51,767 nt of DNA from Desulfobulbaceae bacterium (GCA_015231515.1 JADGBM010000011.1:1-51767), one strand, 5' to 3'; counted from the stretch's first letter, positions 18,527 to 26,957 are shown. A program made the numbers and translations. Notes: generated from the sequence alone by a model not told the origin.

Positions 18527-21358
18527 TTAAATCGTGTTCAGCAGAGTCTGCATAAGTTCATCTGCTGTAGAAATCAGTTTGGCAGCGGCAGAGTAGGCAT
18601 GTTGATAGCGAATAAGGTTCGACATCTCCTCGTCAAGGGAAACTCCGGAGGTGGAGTCCCTGAGCTCAGCCAACTGATCATTTACCATTGTGTTGTAATC
18701 AAGATTCACGTTAATGCTGTCGCCCTTAAGACCAATTGTAGCGATAAGTGAATTGTAAAAGCCGTCGAAGGTATCAGTTCGGTTGCCGGTAAAGGTAATG
18801 GTCTCGTCGCGCTGTAGATTTGATATGGCAAGTGAATTACTGTTGTTACCTGTGAAAATTTCACCAAATTCATTGACTTGTCCTGCCGCCAGATGACTTA
18901 AGTTTGAGACAACGGTTTGGTTAATACCAAAAGTGCTGGCCGAATTACCTGTAAAAATAGTGTTGATGCCAATTGAGGCCAGGAAATTAGAGGTGTCGCC
19001 ACCAAAGGCGAATTTATGACTGCTATCCGGGGTAAGTACTAATTGGTTAGCAACAACTGAGGCCTCTACCCACGGAGCAGAAGGCGTCGGAGATATGGAG
19101 TTTATAATTGAAATATTAATGGCATCGGCGACATCACCTAAGTCGTAGGCCCGTTCCAAGGAGACATTAACGGGTTGTGATAAGGCGAGAGAACCGTCGG
19201 TGTTGTAGATCCACATGTCAAAACTGCCGCCATCGGTTTGTAAGGTGTCGGCATACGCCATGCCCATCAAGGAGTTGGCCACCATATTATCAGCTTTTTC
19301 ATAGCTAAGTTTGCCGTCATTGGAAGTTTCATCTGCCGAGTTGGCGCCAAGTTTATTTATCTCTGTCAGATTAAGAATATCGGTCCCGGTGACAGTATAG
19401 TTCTCTATAGTAATATTTGTGATGTCACTGGAAAAAACTATTGAATTTAAGGGGCCGCCATTTGTGCCATTGCCGACTTCTGCCGTCACACCTGTAAAAG
19501 CGGCAACCTTGTTGATCTCGTCCACTGCAATGGAGGTCACCGATGGAGCAGGTGGAGCAGCAGTGACTGGGGTGCCGCCAGGGACTGCAATGATGATGGT
19601 TCTGCCGTTGAGGTCAAATTGCGTAGTGCTGAGAGCGGCATCGCTGGTGACTGCCTGATTGCTGTAGCGAATAGTCCCAGCCCAGCCAAGGTGACCAAGA
19701 TAAGTATCATCGGCTCCGCCATCAATTTGAATAGGATCTTCATCGGAAAATAAGCTTAACTCTCCGGTGTTATGGGAAGCATCGGCCACGTAAGTGCCAT
19801 CGGTAAGCCCAAGCTTTGCCTCAGCAGCCCCTATCGTGTTATCTACACCGGCAATAATAATCCGAGATTCATCGCCTTGGTTGGTGTTTCTTAGCACTAT
19901 TGAGTTTGTTACCCCGCCGTTAAGGCCGTTGCCGATAATGGCCTCAAGAGTCATTTCGGACGGGACGTTTTGGGGGACGGCAGTGTCATATGAGTTGATG
20001 GCGGCATTAATCTTGGTTACTACCCCGGAAGCTGTCTGGGCGGCAGTTTCTCCGCCCGCCCCGGCTGTGTGAGTGACAGTGATTCCGTTGACCGAAAAAG
20101 TTATTGTTTCATTGGCGCCAAGACCGGTGACTGCGTTACCGGCAACTAAGGTGGTTAGGCGTGCTTGTACACCCGCCTCGGCAGCATTAATAGCCTGAGC
20201 GGCATTGTAGGTTTTTTCCATTGCCAGACCTCTGCTATTAATTCCAGAGTCTATGCGGCCAATACTTCTGTCGTTAATCGTTAACGTTCCGGCGGGGATA
20301 AAATCCGAGCTGGAGAGCGTATCAACAGTTGTATGCAAAAGAACGGCGTTGTTGGCAAGCTCTGCGCTGGTTAACCGTTCACTGAAGCTGATCAGACCCA
20401 CGCCTTGAGTATGAATCTGGTTGACTTCGCGAATGAGTCCGTTTGCCAGGGCATCGAGTCTGCCTCGATAGTTGTCGGGGTTGCCTTCAACAAGATTCTT
20501 GTTGAGATCAATCAGGCCGCCAATTTTACCGTTCATGTTGTCTGTTTGGTCAATTGTTGTGCGGTACTGTTTGCCGGTAGAGGTTGTGTTGATCCAGAGC
20601 AGGTTGTTGTCGGCCCAGTCAAGGGACCAACTGGAGCCTTGTTCTACCAGGGAATGGCCATCCCCCATAAGAATTGTATAGGCACCGTTTGAGGTTTCGA
20701 AATAGGAGACGTCCACCAGAGATGCTAGATCTTTTAACAACTGGTCACGGTTGTCACGAAGATCATTTTGTTGTTGTTTGCTGGTTTCTGAGCTTGCAAT
20801 ATTAACATTTAATTTGGCAAGTTGTGTTGTGAGTGCATTAACATCATCAATTGAAGAATCAATTGCGACACCGATATCGATACTGGCCTGGGTAAGTTCT
20901 GCCGCCATGCTTTCAAATTGTTCACCAAGCAACTGGGCCTGCTGAACCACTGTCTGGCGCGAGGCGCTCAGTTCGGGGTTGTTGCTCAGACCCTGCCATG
21001 CATCCCAGAATTGGCTCATAAGATCGTTAACAGCAAGACCAGGAACCTCATTAAAGGTGGTCTCGATTATTCGCATCGACTGCTGCTGGCCTTCAAGATA
21101 ATTCATTGTTGAGGACTGATCCATCAGGCGCTGAACGAGGAATTGATCGTATTTTCGAGTTATTGATTCAGCCACAACGCCGTTACCGAAAAAACCGACC
21201 CGGTGCGGTGTCGCCAGGGCCTCGTTAAGCTGAAGAACCTGGCGCGAGTAGCCTGGCGTGTCAACGTTGGCAATGTTGTGGCCAGCTACTGAAATTGAGG
21301 CTTGATGTGTTAAAAGGGCCTCTTTGGCTATATTGAGAACTGAACCAATACTTGACAT
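18527..21358 (-). CDS. flgK: Enlarged flagellar hook-associated protein 1
   Basis: A 943-residue FlgK (E. coli 547). The N-terminal rod/hook motif SIGSVLNIAKEALLTHQASI and HNIANVDTPGYSRQ (1-40) is followed by the coiled-coil D1 region (about 80-210), QQNDLRDNRDQLLKDLA and LDALANGLIREVNQIH. The C-terminus (SGVSLDEEMSNLIRYQHAYSAAAKLI) is canonical. Inserted between about 350 and 850 are modules with MEKTYNAAQAIN, ARLTTLVAG, TFSVNGITV, LNGGVTNSIVLRN (479) and TNGGPLNSIVF (632), shared with FlgL. I start at the ATG at 21358 (MSSIGS), 6 bases after the flgN stop; the longer frame from 21433 overlaps flgN. Confidence 0.93.
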   Translation of the reverse strand: MSSIGSVLNIAKEALLTHQASISVAGHNIANVDTPGYSRQVLQLNEALATPHRVGFFGNGVVAESITRKYDQFLVQRLMDQSSTMNYLEGQQQSMRIIETTFNEVPGLAVNDLMSQFWDAWQGLSNNPELSASRQTVVQQAQLLGEQFESMAAELTQASIDIGVAIDSSIDDVNALTTQLAKLNVNIASSETSKQQQNDLRDNRDQLLKDLASLVDVSYFETSNGAYTILMGDGHSLVEQGSSWSLDWADNNLLWINTTSTGKQYRTTIDQTDNMNGKIGGLIDLNKNLVEGNPDNYRGRLDALANGLIREVNQIHTQGVGLISFSERLTSAELANNAVLLHTTVDTLSSSDFIPAGTLTINDRSIGRIDSGINSRGLAMEKTYNAAQAINAAEAGVQARLTTLVAGNAVTGLGANETITFSVNGITVTHTAGAGGETAAQTASGVVTKINAAINSYDTAVPQNVPSEMTLEAIIGNGLNGGVTNSIVLRNTNQGDESRIIIAGVDNTIGAAEAKLGLTDGTYVADASHNTGELSLFSDEDPIQIDGGADDTYLGHLGWAGTIRYSNQAVTSDAALSTTQFDLNGRTIIIAVPGGTPVTAAPPAPSVTSIAVDEINKVAAFTGVTAEVGNGTNGGPLNSIVFSSDITNITIENYTVTGTDILNLTEINKLGANSADETSNDGKLSYEKADNMVANSLMGMAYADTLQTDGGSFDMWIYNTDGSLALSQPVNVSLERAYDLGDVADAINISIINSISPTPSAPWVEASVVANQLVLTPDSSHKFAFGGDTSNFLASIGINTIFTGNSASTFGINQTVVSNLSHLAAGQVNEFGEIFTGNNSNSLAISNLQRDETITFTGNRTDTFDGFYNSLIATIGLKGDSINVNLDYNTMVNDQLAELRDSTSGVSLDEEMSNLIRYQHAYSAAAKLISTADELMQTLLNTI

Positions 21359-21363
21359 GTGCG

Positions 21364-21915
21364 TTAAACCTCGCGGCTTATCATCTGAGGCATGGAGGAT
21401 GATCTTTTTGGCGACGACATTCCCTTGGCACAATAGGTGTTGTTCTTAGTGACGGGTTGCGTGAACAATGCGATAGCGTCGCCAAGATAGCCGAGGGTAT
21501 CTTCAGTAAATTTTTTATTGATATAGTTTTTTACGATAATTTCCTGACGAATTTTGTTCAGTTTCGCTTTGCAGGAGTTAGCCGCCTCTACCTTGTCTTG
21601 AGGCAGAAGCTGAATGAGACCGGAGAGCTTAAAATTTTCTGGGACCACCGCACCGGCATAACCACCGTTTTTGGGTTTTGACTGTTCGACCGGAATACTG
21701 TCGGCCATGTGATTTTTTAAAGATTCGTCAAGAAATTGAATTCTTGAAAGCAGTGTCCGTTTTTGCTTGCTTATTGTTAATAGCTCTTGGGGGTTCATGG
21801 CCTTTAATGCCTCAGACTCATTGCCCAGCAGGGTAAGAAGATCCTGTGAAAGCTTAATGTTTAAGCTGAGGGCTTCAAAAACATCTTGAACAACTTGATC
21901 ATTTAATTGTGTCAT
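21364..21915 (-). CDS. flgN: Flagellar export chaperone FlgN
   Basis: A 183-residue, mostly helical protein in the FlgN position directly before flgK and flgL, whose products FlgN escorts to the export gate. The helix 1 pattern (LNIKLSQDLLTLLGNESEALKAMNPQELLTISKQKRTLLSRI) is typical of the family. The C-terminus (STAEDE-free, basic and Ser-rich KRSSSMPQMISREV) is poorly conserved. Its start overlaps the flgJ end by 17 bases, indicating translational coupling. The call rests on weak sequence similarity plus strong context. Confidence 0.8.
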   Translation of the reverse strand: MTQLNDQVVQDVFEALSLNIKLSQDLLTLLGNESEALKAMNPQELLTISKQKRTLLSRIQFLDESLKNHMADSIPVEQSKPKNGGYAGAVVPENFKLSGLIQLLPQDKVEAANSCKAKLNKIRQEIIVKNYINKKFTEDTLGYLGDAIALFTQPVTKNNTYCAKGMSSPKRSSSMPQMISREV

Positions 21916-22231
21916 AAGGCTGACCTATGTTGGTTGTTTGACTGGTTTTTCCAGAAACTTCATTGTAAAGGGCCTGCGCAATCCCTATGCCCTTTCCGTG
22001 TGCTATGCTTTTAGCGAGTTCGTCATCCTGCATTGACTGGAACGTCTCATTTTCAAACCCATTTCCAAATAAGCCGCCCTTGGGAATGCTTTTTCTCATG
22101 CTCGTCAGGAGCTGCTTGACGATGATTGCCTCAAAGTCGTTACAGGCCTTTTTCAGCTTGATATCTTTTGCCGCGTCTGCTGAAACATCATTTCGTGTAA
22201 TCGGTGTGAATTGGTTTTGTTGTATTTTCAT
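21899..22231 (-). CDS. flgJ: Rod-binding protein FlgJ, N-terminal domain only
   Basis: A 110-residue protein with the rod-binding core KLKKACNDFEAIIVKQLLTSMRKSIPK, GFENETFQSMQDDELAKSIAHGKGIGIAQALYNEV. It lacks the C-terminal muramidase domain found in the E. coli protein, as is normal in delta-group bacteria, so another enzyme must open the peptidoglycan for the rod. It lies between flgI and flgN. Confidence 0.9.
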   Translation of the reverse strand: MKIQQNQFTPITRNDVSADAAKDIKLKKACNDFEAIIVKQLLTSMRKSIPKGGLFGNGFENETFQSMQDDELAKSIAHGKGIGIAQALYNEVSGKTSQTTNIGQPYDTIK

Positions 22232-22257
22232 TGTTGCTTGTGAGGATCGAGTGTTTG

Positions 22258-23391
22258 TTAAATAATTTTCAATTCAGCCTGTAAGGCGCCGGCTGCTTTA
22301 ATTGCCTGGAAAATGGCGATCAAGTCCCTTGGCGCGGCACCAACAGAGTTTAGTGCCCTGACCATTTCTCCAAGTGTGACACCTGGGGTGAGATTGATCA
22401 GCTTGCTCTGTTGGGCATTGCCGCCTGGTGTGCTGATAGCGTCTGTCATCTTCCTGACCATTTCGTCGGTCAGGATTTGACCGATCATCTCGTTGGGGAT
22501 CGGGGAGTTGGGTTTGTCCGATACCTGAATACTTAAATTGCCATGGGAAAGAGCGAGATTACTGATGCGAACATTTTCTCCCATGACTATTGTGCCGGTT
22601 CTTTCGTCGACAACAACCTTTGCTGTGCTGTCAGGTATAACCTCGATGTTTTCAATTGATGCGATAAAACCTATCTGTTGGTCATCCATGTTTTCGGGGA
22701 TCTGTATTGAGACTGTTGCACCATCGACTGCTGTTGCAAAAGGACCATTAAGATAGGAGTTCACGGCAGCGGATAGGCGAGAAATTGTTGTGAAGTCGGG
22801 AGTGTTAAGGCTGAGAATAATCTCTTTTTTTCCCGCAAACGAGACAGGTACTTCACGTTCAACTGTAGCGCCATCCGGTATTCTGGCAACAGTCAGATGG
22901 TTGGCCTGTATTCCGTCAGCAGGGGCTCCTGTGCTTTGAAATCCACCGATACTTATGGGGCCTTGGGCAACAGCATAAACCTGGTCATCAAGTCCTTTGA
23001 GGGGCGTTGCCACCAGAGTGCCGCCTTGCAGAGACGAAGCATCGCCCAGCGAAGAAAGAACAACGTCAATGGCCTGACCGGCCTTGACAAATGGTGGAAG
23101 GTTGGCAGTTACCAGAACACCTGCAACATTTTTTACCTTAATATCGTTTTCATTGACTGGGATTCCCATGCTTTTAAGCATATTGACAAGGGCCTGGGTT
23201 GTAAAAGCGGCTTTGTTGCCGTCTCCGGTGCCGTTTAGACCGACGACGAGGCCGTAGCCAATCAGCTGGTTGCTTCTGACGCCTTTAACTGAGGCGAGAT
23301 CCTTGATGCGAACCGCATGGGCATAATCTGCCGGGAGAGTGAAGATCACGGTCAGGCTGAGGATACAGAGTAGTTGAAGTGCTAAGCGCAT
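22258..23391 (-). CDS. flgI: Flagellar P-ring protein FlgI
   Basis: A 377-residue periplasmic P-ring subunit. The signal peptide at 1-26 ends DYAHA. Then VRIKDLASVKGVRSNQLIGYGLVVGLNGTGDG and the long conserved body through TPGVTLGEMVRALNSVGAAPRDLIAIFQAIKAAGALQAEL. AGGAGGAGA lies just before the ATG. The ribosome site is partly inside a 6-bp hairpin (CCTGGA/TCCAGG). Confidence 0.97.
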   Translation of the reverse strand: MRLALQLLCILSLTVIFTLPADYAHAVRIKDLASVKGVRSNQLIGYGLVVGLNGTGDGNKAAFTTQALVNMLKSMGIPVNENDIKVKNVAGVLVTANLPPFVKAGQAIDVVLSSLGDASSLQGGTLVATPLKGLDDQVYAVAQGPISIGGFQSTGAPADGIQANHLTVARIPDGATVEREVPVSFAGKKEIILSLNTPDFTTISRLSAAVNSYLNGPFATAVDGATVSIQIPENMDDQQIGFIASIENIEVIPDSTAKVVVDERTGTIVMGENVRISNLALSHGNLSIQVSDKPNSPIPNEMIGQILTDEMVRKMTDAISTPGGNAQQSKLINLTPGVTLGEMVRALNSVGAAPRDLIAIFQAIKAAGALQAELKII

Positions 23392-23401
23392 TGTGTCTCC
23401 T

Positions 23402-23454
23402 CCTGGACAAAAAATTAGTTTCCAGGTGTGAAAAGCTGTTTGTATGGATACAAA
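23402..23454 (-). other. Hairpins in the flgH-flgI gap
   Basis: CCTGGA (23402-23407) pairs with TCCAGG (23421-23426) beside the flgI ribosome site, and TTTGTAT-GG-ATACAAA (23439-23454) is a perfect palindrome. The 181-base gap between flgH and flgI has no other feature I recognise. A role in tuning flgI translation or mRNA processing is inference. Confidence 0.4.
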
Positions 23455-23572
23455 GCAAACCCTATGCCAGAAGATAGGGCTAAAATAATGGTCATTAATG
23501 TCAGGCAGTTAGCTGTTTTTTTTCTAAATAGCTTGGGCGAGCTGGGAAATTTCTTCCCAGTCATAAATCTGT

Positions 23573-24268
23573 TTAAAACGGCCACACAATATCCAGGGCA
23601 TTTGCCAGCCAGCCAGGTTGTTGTTTGGAGGCAATAGCCCCTGTTCCGGTGTACTCAATGCGGGCATCGGCAATATGTGAGGATTCAATTGAATTGTCTT
23701 TTGAGATATCTGACGGTCTGACTAAGCCGGAGAGGACGATGTGCTGGGTTTCGTTGTTGACCCGAACTTCTCTGTAACCACGAATAATTAAGTTGCCGTC
23801 TAAGGTCACATCAATGACCCGAGCCGATAAGGTCGCTGTTACCGTGCTGTCCCTTTTCGTTTCTCCTGTGCCCGTAAAACTTTTCTGGAGGTTCGTGCTC
23901 ATGCTGGTCAGAGATGGGGTGTGTTGGCCGTCCGGACCGGCAAACAAGCTTTCAAAACCAAATAGAGAGGATATGCCTCCTTTGAGACTTGAATCCCTTG
24001 ACGTTGTTGTCTCTGCGGTTTTTTTGCCGCTGGAAGTTTCAACAATTTTAATCAGGACAATATCGCCAATAGCTTTGGCCCGGCTATCAGAATAGATATT
24101 CCTGGATTGTCCGGAAAATATTGCTCCTTCTGCGGGTAAATCCTGCTGGCGCTCGACTAGTGGGAGGCTGTGACGTTCAGGGAAGGGCTGGCTGACCTGG
24201 GCGGATTGTTTGGTTACACAACCAGTCATAAAAAGAGCTGTGACAATTGTAAAGATGAGGCTTTTCAT
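23573..24268 (-). CDS. flgH: Flagellar L-ring lipoprotein FlgH
   Basis: A 231-residue outer-membrane lipoprotein. The lipobox FMTGC places the lipidated Cys at residue 17. Conserved segments include IFSGQSRNIYSDSRAKAIGDIVLIKI, LDGNLIIRGYREVRVNNETQHIVLSG and RPSDISKDNSIESSHIADARIEYTGTG. It forms the L ring around the rod. A 191-base gap separates it from the upstream flgA, unlike the tight spacing of flgA and flgG. Confidence 0.96.
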   Translation of the reverse strand: MKSLIFTIVTALFMTGCVTKQSAQVSQPFPERHSLPLVERQQDLPAEGAIFSGQSRNIYSDSRAKAIGDIVLIKIVETSSGKKTAETTTSRDSSLKGGISSLFGFESLFAGPDGQHTPSLTSMSTNLQKSFTGTGETKRDSTVTATLSARVIDVTLDGNLIIRGYREVRVNNETQHIVLSGLVRPSDISKDNSIESSHIADARIEYTGTGAIASKQQPGWLANALDIVWPF

Positions 24269-24304
24269 AATTTTTTCTCCTTCAGTTTGGCACCGCTAAC
24301 ACTC

Positions 24305-24352
24305 TTTCCCCAACAAATTAACAAATTAACAAATCAACCAATCAACCAACCC
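24305..24352. repeat. Short AACAAATT/AATCAACC repeat run inside the flagellar operon
   Basis: Units ACAAATTA, ACAAATCA and ACCAATCA repeat with 8-base periodicity between flgA and flgH. It resembles one arm of the larger paired elements at 46166 and 49467. Confidence 0.6.
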
Positions 24353-24397
24353 AGCGAGGCTTAAAAGGGGTGATGCCCTGCGGGTATAGGTCCTTTA

Positions 24398-24453
24398 AGA
24401 AATCATTTTCTTATAAAAACAGATATTTGGTTGACCTTGAAAAAATGATTTCT
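24398..24453 (-). other. 12-bp inverted repeat between flgA and flgH
   Basis: AGAAATCATTTT (24398-24409) and AAAATGATTTCT (24442-24453) are perfectly complementary and separated by 32 bases, ending just after the flgA stop in the direction of transcription. It may be an attenuator or a stabilising hairpin for the upstream mRNA. No clear T run. Confidence 0.5.
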
Positions 24454-24459
24454 AAGTCA

Positions 24460-25200
24460 CTAAAAATCGACTTGTACCTCTTCGGCATTGATAACTCGGG
24501 CATAGATCTCTTTTCTGCTCATCAAGTTCTTGACACGAACAAGATCCCCCTTGGCGCCGGCTGACTCAATTCGCCCTGGAACTCGGATGTTGAGGCGCTC
24601 GGACTGGGCCAAGATAGAGACCACATCCCCTCGTTTAACGATTTCCGGTTGCTTGAGAAACCGTTTGTAGATGATTGCGCCTGGCCGCAGGGTGGTTTTA
24701 AGTTCTGTGCCAACGGCAAAGGCAGCCTTACTGATGAAGTCCGGGCCAAGCATGTTAATCTCACGACGAATTGTTATTAAGTCACTCTGCTGTAGTATCT
24801 GGTGCCTTTCTAATGAGTGGGCGGCACATACCACCTCACCAAAGAGATGAACATCACCACTAAGCTCAATACGGCCTTGGGTGTAGCCGTCCACCAGGAC
24901 ATCTGCGGTGATTACTTCTTTTCCAAGCTGGTGGCCTCGTGACTGGGAAATTATCAAATAGTCAACCACCCCTTGGGAGACTGAAAGCTGACAGGGGTCG
25001 CAGAAGAAATTCCTGATCTCAACATCATCGGCAGAAAAAAGCTGGTTGCGGGTCACAAGTTCAGAAAATGCTTTTTCAAACTCCTTCTGTTGTAGGGTGT
25101 AGTGTGGCAGATTTTGGGAGCCGTTTGCTAGTGCCGGTAACAGGGATATGAAGCCGATAAATATTAGAAAAAACGGGTGTTTACGTTTGAATAGGTTCAT
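24460..25200 (-). CDS. flgA: Flagellar P-ring assembly chaperone FlgA
   Basis: A 246-residue periplasmic protein with a signal peptide (about 1-27), a middle domain, and a C-terminal SAF/ChapFlgA region: VVCAAHSLERHQILQQSDL, RPGAIIYKRFLKQPEIVKRGDVVSI, GAKGDLVRVKNLMSRKEIYARVI. FlgA assists FlgI polymerisation. It begins 1 base after the flgG stop and is certainly co-transcribed. Confidence 0.93.
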   Translation of the reverse strand: MNLFKRKHPFFLIFIGFISLLPALANGSQNLPHYTLQQKEFEKAFSELVTRNQLFSADDVEIRNFFCDPCQLSVSQGVVDYLIISQSRGHQLGKEVITADVLVDGYTQGRIELSGDVHLFGEVVCAAHSLERHQILQQSDLITIRREINMLGPDFISKAAFAVGTELKTTLRPGAIIYKRFLKQPEIVKRGDVVSILAQSERLNIRVPGRIESAGAKGDLVRVKNLMSRKEIYARVINAEEVQVDF

Positions 25201-25201
25201 G

Positions 25202-25984
25202 TTATCGTTTCAAGGTGTTGGCAATTTCCAACAATTGATCAGCGGTTGTGATTGCCTTTGAGTTAACTTCATAGGCCCGTTGGGTGATAATCAGGTTGAC
25301 CATTTCCTCGGTGACATCAACGTTTGAGGTCTCCAGGAAGTTTTGCGCCAAGGAGCCAATGCCGTTGGAGCCAGGATTGCCTTCAGTTGGTGCTCCGGAG
25401 GCGGCGGATTCCACATACAGGTTGCCGCCTACGCTACGGAGCCCTGCAGGATTGACAAACTTATGTAAGGTTAACTGGACGGTACCCAGGGTCTGTTGGC
25501 CATTGTCTTGGGCAACAAGCATACCGCTGGAGTCGATATTTATAAGTGTTGTGCCATCGGGAATTGCAAATTCAGGCTGAAGCCGGTCGCCATTGGCTGT
25601 AACCAGATACCCGTCGGGGTCAGTCTTGAAACTACCGTCACGGGTATAATACGATTCGCCATCCCGCAGAATCTGAAAGAATCCATCACCCTCAATGGCC
25701 ATATCAAGGTCATTGCCGGTCTGGGTGTAGTCACCTTGAGTGAAGATTTTCTGGACAGAGGTCACTCGTGTGCCTAGACCAACCTGAACACCGGTTGGCA
25801 CGACACCCCCCGCTACGGTTTCGGCGCCGACAGACCGCAATGTCTGGTAAAACAGATCCTCAAACTGAGCCCGACTCTTTTTAAAGCCGCCGGTGTTAAC
25901 GTTAGCCAGGTTGTTGGCAATAACGTCTAACTGTGTTTGCTGGCCATTCATTCCTGTTCGAGCTGAGTATAATGCGCGGATCAT
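25202..25984 (-). CDS. flgG: Flagellar distal rod protein FlgG
   Basis: A 260-residue rod subunit. MIRALYSARTGMNGQQTQLDVIANNLANVNTGGFKK is the flagellar rod N-terminal signature; EGDGFFQILRDGESYYTRDGSFKTDPDGYLVT and LETSNVDVTEEMVNLIITQRAYEVNSKAITTADQLLEIANTLKR are the FlgG-specific middle and C-terminus. Length equals E. coli FlgG (260). AAGGAG lies 8 bases before the ATG. Confidence 0.97.
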   Translation of the reverse strand: MIRALYSARTGMNGQQTQLDVIANNLANVNTGGFKKSRAQFEDLFYQTLRSVGAETVAGGVVPTGVQVGLGTRVTSVQKIFTQGDYTQTGNDLDMAIEGDGFFQILRDGESYYTRDGSFKTDPDGYLVTANGDRLQPEFAIPDGTTLINIDSSGMLVAQDNGQQTLGTVQLTLHKFVNPAGLRSVGGNLYVESAASGAPTEGNPGSNGIGSLAQNFLETSNVDVTEEMVNLIITQRAYEVNSKAITTADQLLEIANTLKR

Positions 25985-26020
25985 TTTATTTTCTCCTTAT
26001 CATTGATAGTCCGAAAATTT

Positions 26021-26079
26021 AGTGCCTTACAGAGTATTTTCTTGTTTTTTTTACTAGAAAATACTCTGCGAAAGGCACT
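26021..26079 (-). other. Large two-part hairpin between flgF and flgG
   Basis: Inner arms CAGAGTATTTTCT (26030-26042) and AGAAAATACTCTG (26056-26068) are a perfect 13-bp match; outer arms AGTGCCTT (26021-26028) and AAGGCACT (26072-26079) add 8 bp. The loop is T-rich on the plus strand and A-rich in the transcript. In the flagellar transcript it stands between the flgF stop and the flgG start. The sequence after it has only AAATTTT, so it is more likely an mRNA processing or stability element than a full terminator. Confidence 0.75.
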
Positions 26080-26125
26080 TATCCCGTTCATCGGGGTTAG
26101 ACTATGGCTGTCATTAAAACTATCA

Positions 26126-26854
26126 CTATGTCAATTTGCCGACTCTTGTGATGGACTGGCTGTCAAGGTCGTCAATGGTCTGAATAACTTTCTGTTGGGT
26201 CTGGTAGGCACGCTGCAAATCGATCATTTCGGTCATCTCGCTGACAACGCTCACATTGGCACCTTCAAGGTGGCCCTGCTGGATATTTACGACATCCACA
26301 GGGATTGCCAAGGCACCATTGTCTTTAATTCGAAAAAATGTTTTTCCTTCTTTTTCGAGACTGTTCAGGTCTTCAAAGGTGACCAGGCTGAGCTGGTTAA
26401 CCACCTGGCCATCGGCCATTATCTGGCCATCCTGGCCTATCTGGACGTTTTCGTTCGGCAGGACTATCGGGCCACCGTCGCCAAGAACCAGGCTGCCGTC
26501 ATGGCTGCTTAACTGCCCTTCAGCGTTTAAGGTGAAGTTGCCATTACGTGTATAGCGAACGCCATCGGCTGTTTGAATTTGAAAGAACCCTTGCCCGTTA
26601 ATCGCCAGGTCCAGGGGGTTGCCGGTCGTGTTGATGCCGCCCTGAGTATGTGTGATTAAGGGCTTCAGCGCCTTGCCAACCCTTTGGCGGTTGTCGGCAG
26701 CAGTGAACATCATCTCCCAGAAGGTAATATTTTCCTTCTTATAGCCAGCGGTATCGACGTTTGCCAGGTTGTTAGTGATCTGGTTCATACGGTGTTCCTG
26801 GGCGAGCATGGTTTCAGTGCCTTCAATGAGGCCAAGACGATTTTTTACAAACAC
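26126..26854 (-). CDS. flgF: Flagellar proximal rod protein FlgF
   Basis: A 242-residue rod protein: ETMLAQEHRMNQITNNLANVDTAGYKKENITF at the start, NGQGFFQIQTADGVRYTRNGNFTLNAEGQL in the middle and LEGANVSVVSEMTEMIDLQRAYQTQQKVIQTIDDLD at the end. It is the first gene of the operon after the sigma-54 promoter. AAGGAGAA precedes the ATG. FlgF and FlgG are paralogous; order and C-terminus decide the names. Confidence 0.93.
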   Translation of the reverse strand: MFVKNRLGLIEGTETMLAQEHRMNQITNNLANVDTAGYKKENITFWEMMFTAADNRQRVGKALKPLITHTQGGINTTGNPLDLAINGQGFFQIQTADGVRYTRNGNFTLNAEGQLSSHDGSLVLGDGGPIVLPNENVQIGQDGQIMADGQVVNQLSLVTFEDLNSLEKEGKTFFRIKDNGALAIPVDVVNIQQGHLEGANVSVVSEMTEMIDLQRAYQTQQKVIQTIDDLDSQSITRVGKLT

Positions 26855-26889
26855 GATTGTTCTCCTTTTTGCGGTTTGCCTAGGGAATC

Positions 26890-26905
26890 TGCAACATGCA
26901 TGCCA
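26890..26905 (-). promoter_or_regulatory. Sigma-54 promoter upstream of flgF
   Basis: On the minus strand TGGCAT-GCATG-TTGCA matches the sigma-54 consensus TGGCAC-N5-TTGCA at all but one position, with exact GG-to-GC spacing. It lies 35 bases before the flgF ATG, giving a short leader. It should drive flgF and the downstream rod, ring and hook-associated genes under an activator such as FlrC/FleQ type. Confidence 0.8.
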
Positions 26906-26912
26906 TGTTCAG

Positions 26913-26957
26913 AAGGCAGAGGACAGGGGATAGAAGGCAAGGGACAGAAGTCTGAAT
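26913..26957. repeat. Imperfect direct repeat AGAAGGCAGAGGACAGGGG / AGAAGGCAAGGGACAGAAG
   Basis: Two purine-rich copies of about 20 bases lie in tandem just upstream of the sigma-54 promoter of flgF. No function is visible; such purine-rich runs are another repeat class of this genome's intergenic DNA. Confidence 0.55.

Noticed and set aside
18527-21433. Longer FlgK start at 21433
   Set aside because: It would overlap flgN by 70 bases and add a basic, non-conserved leader; MSSIGS at 21358 is the conserved FlgK N-terminus.
26003-26512. 169-residue plus-strand frame opposite flgF
   Set aside because: It begins inside the flgF-flgG hairpin region and runs antisense through conserved flgF sequence without any recognisable motif.
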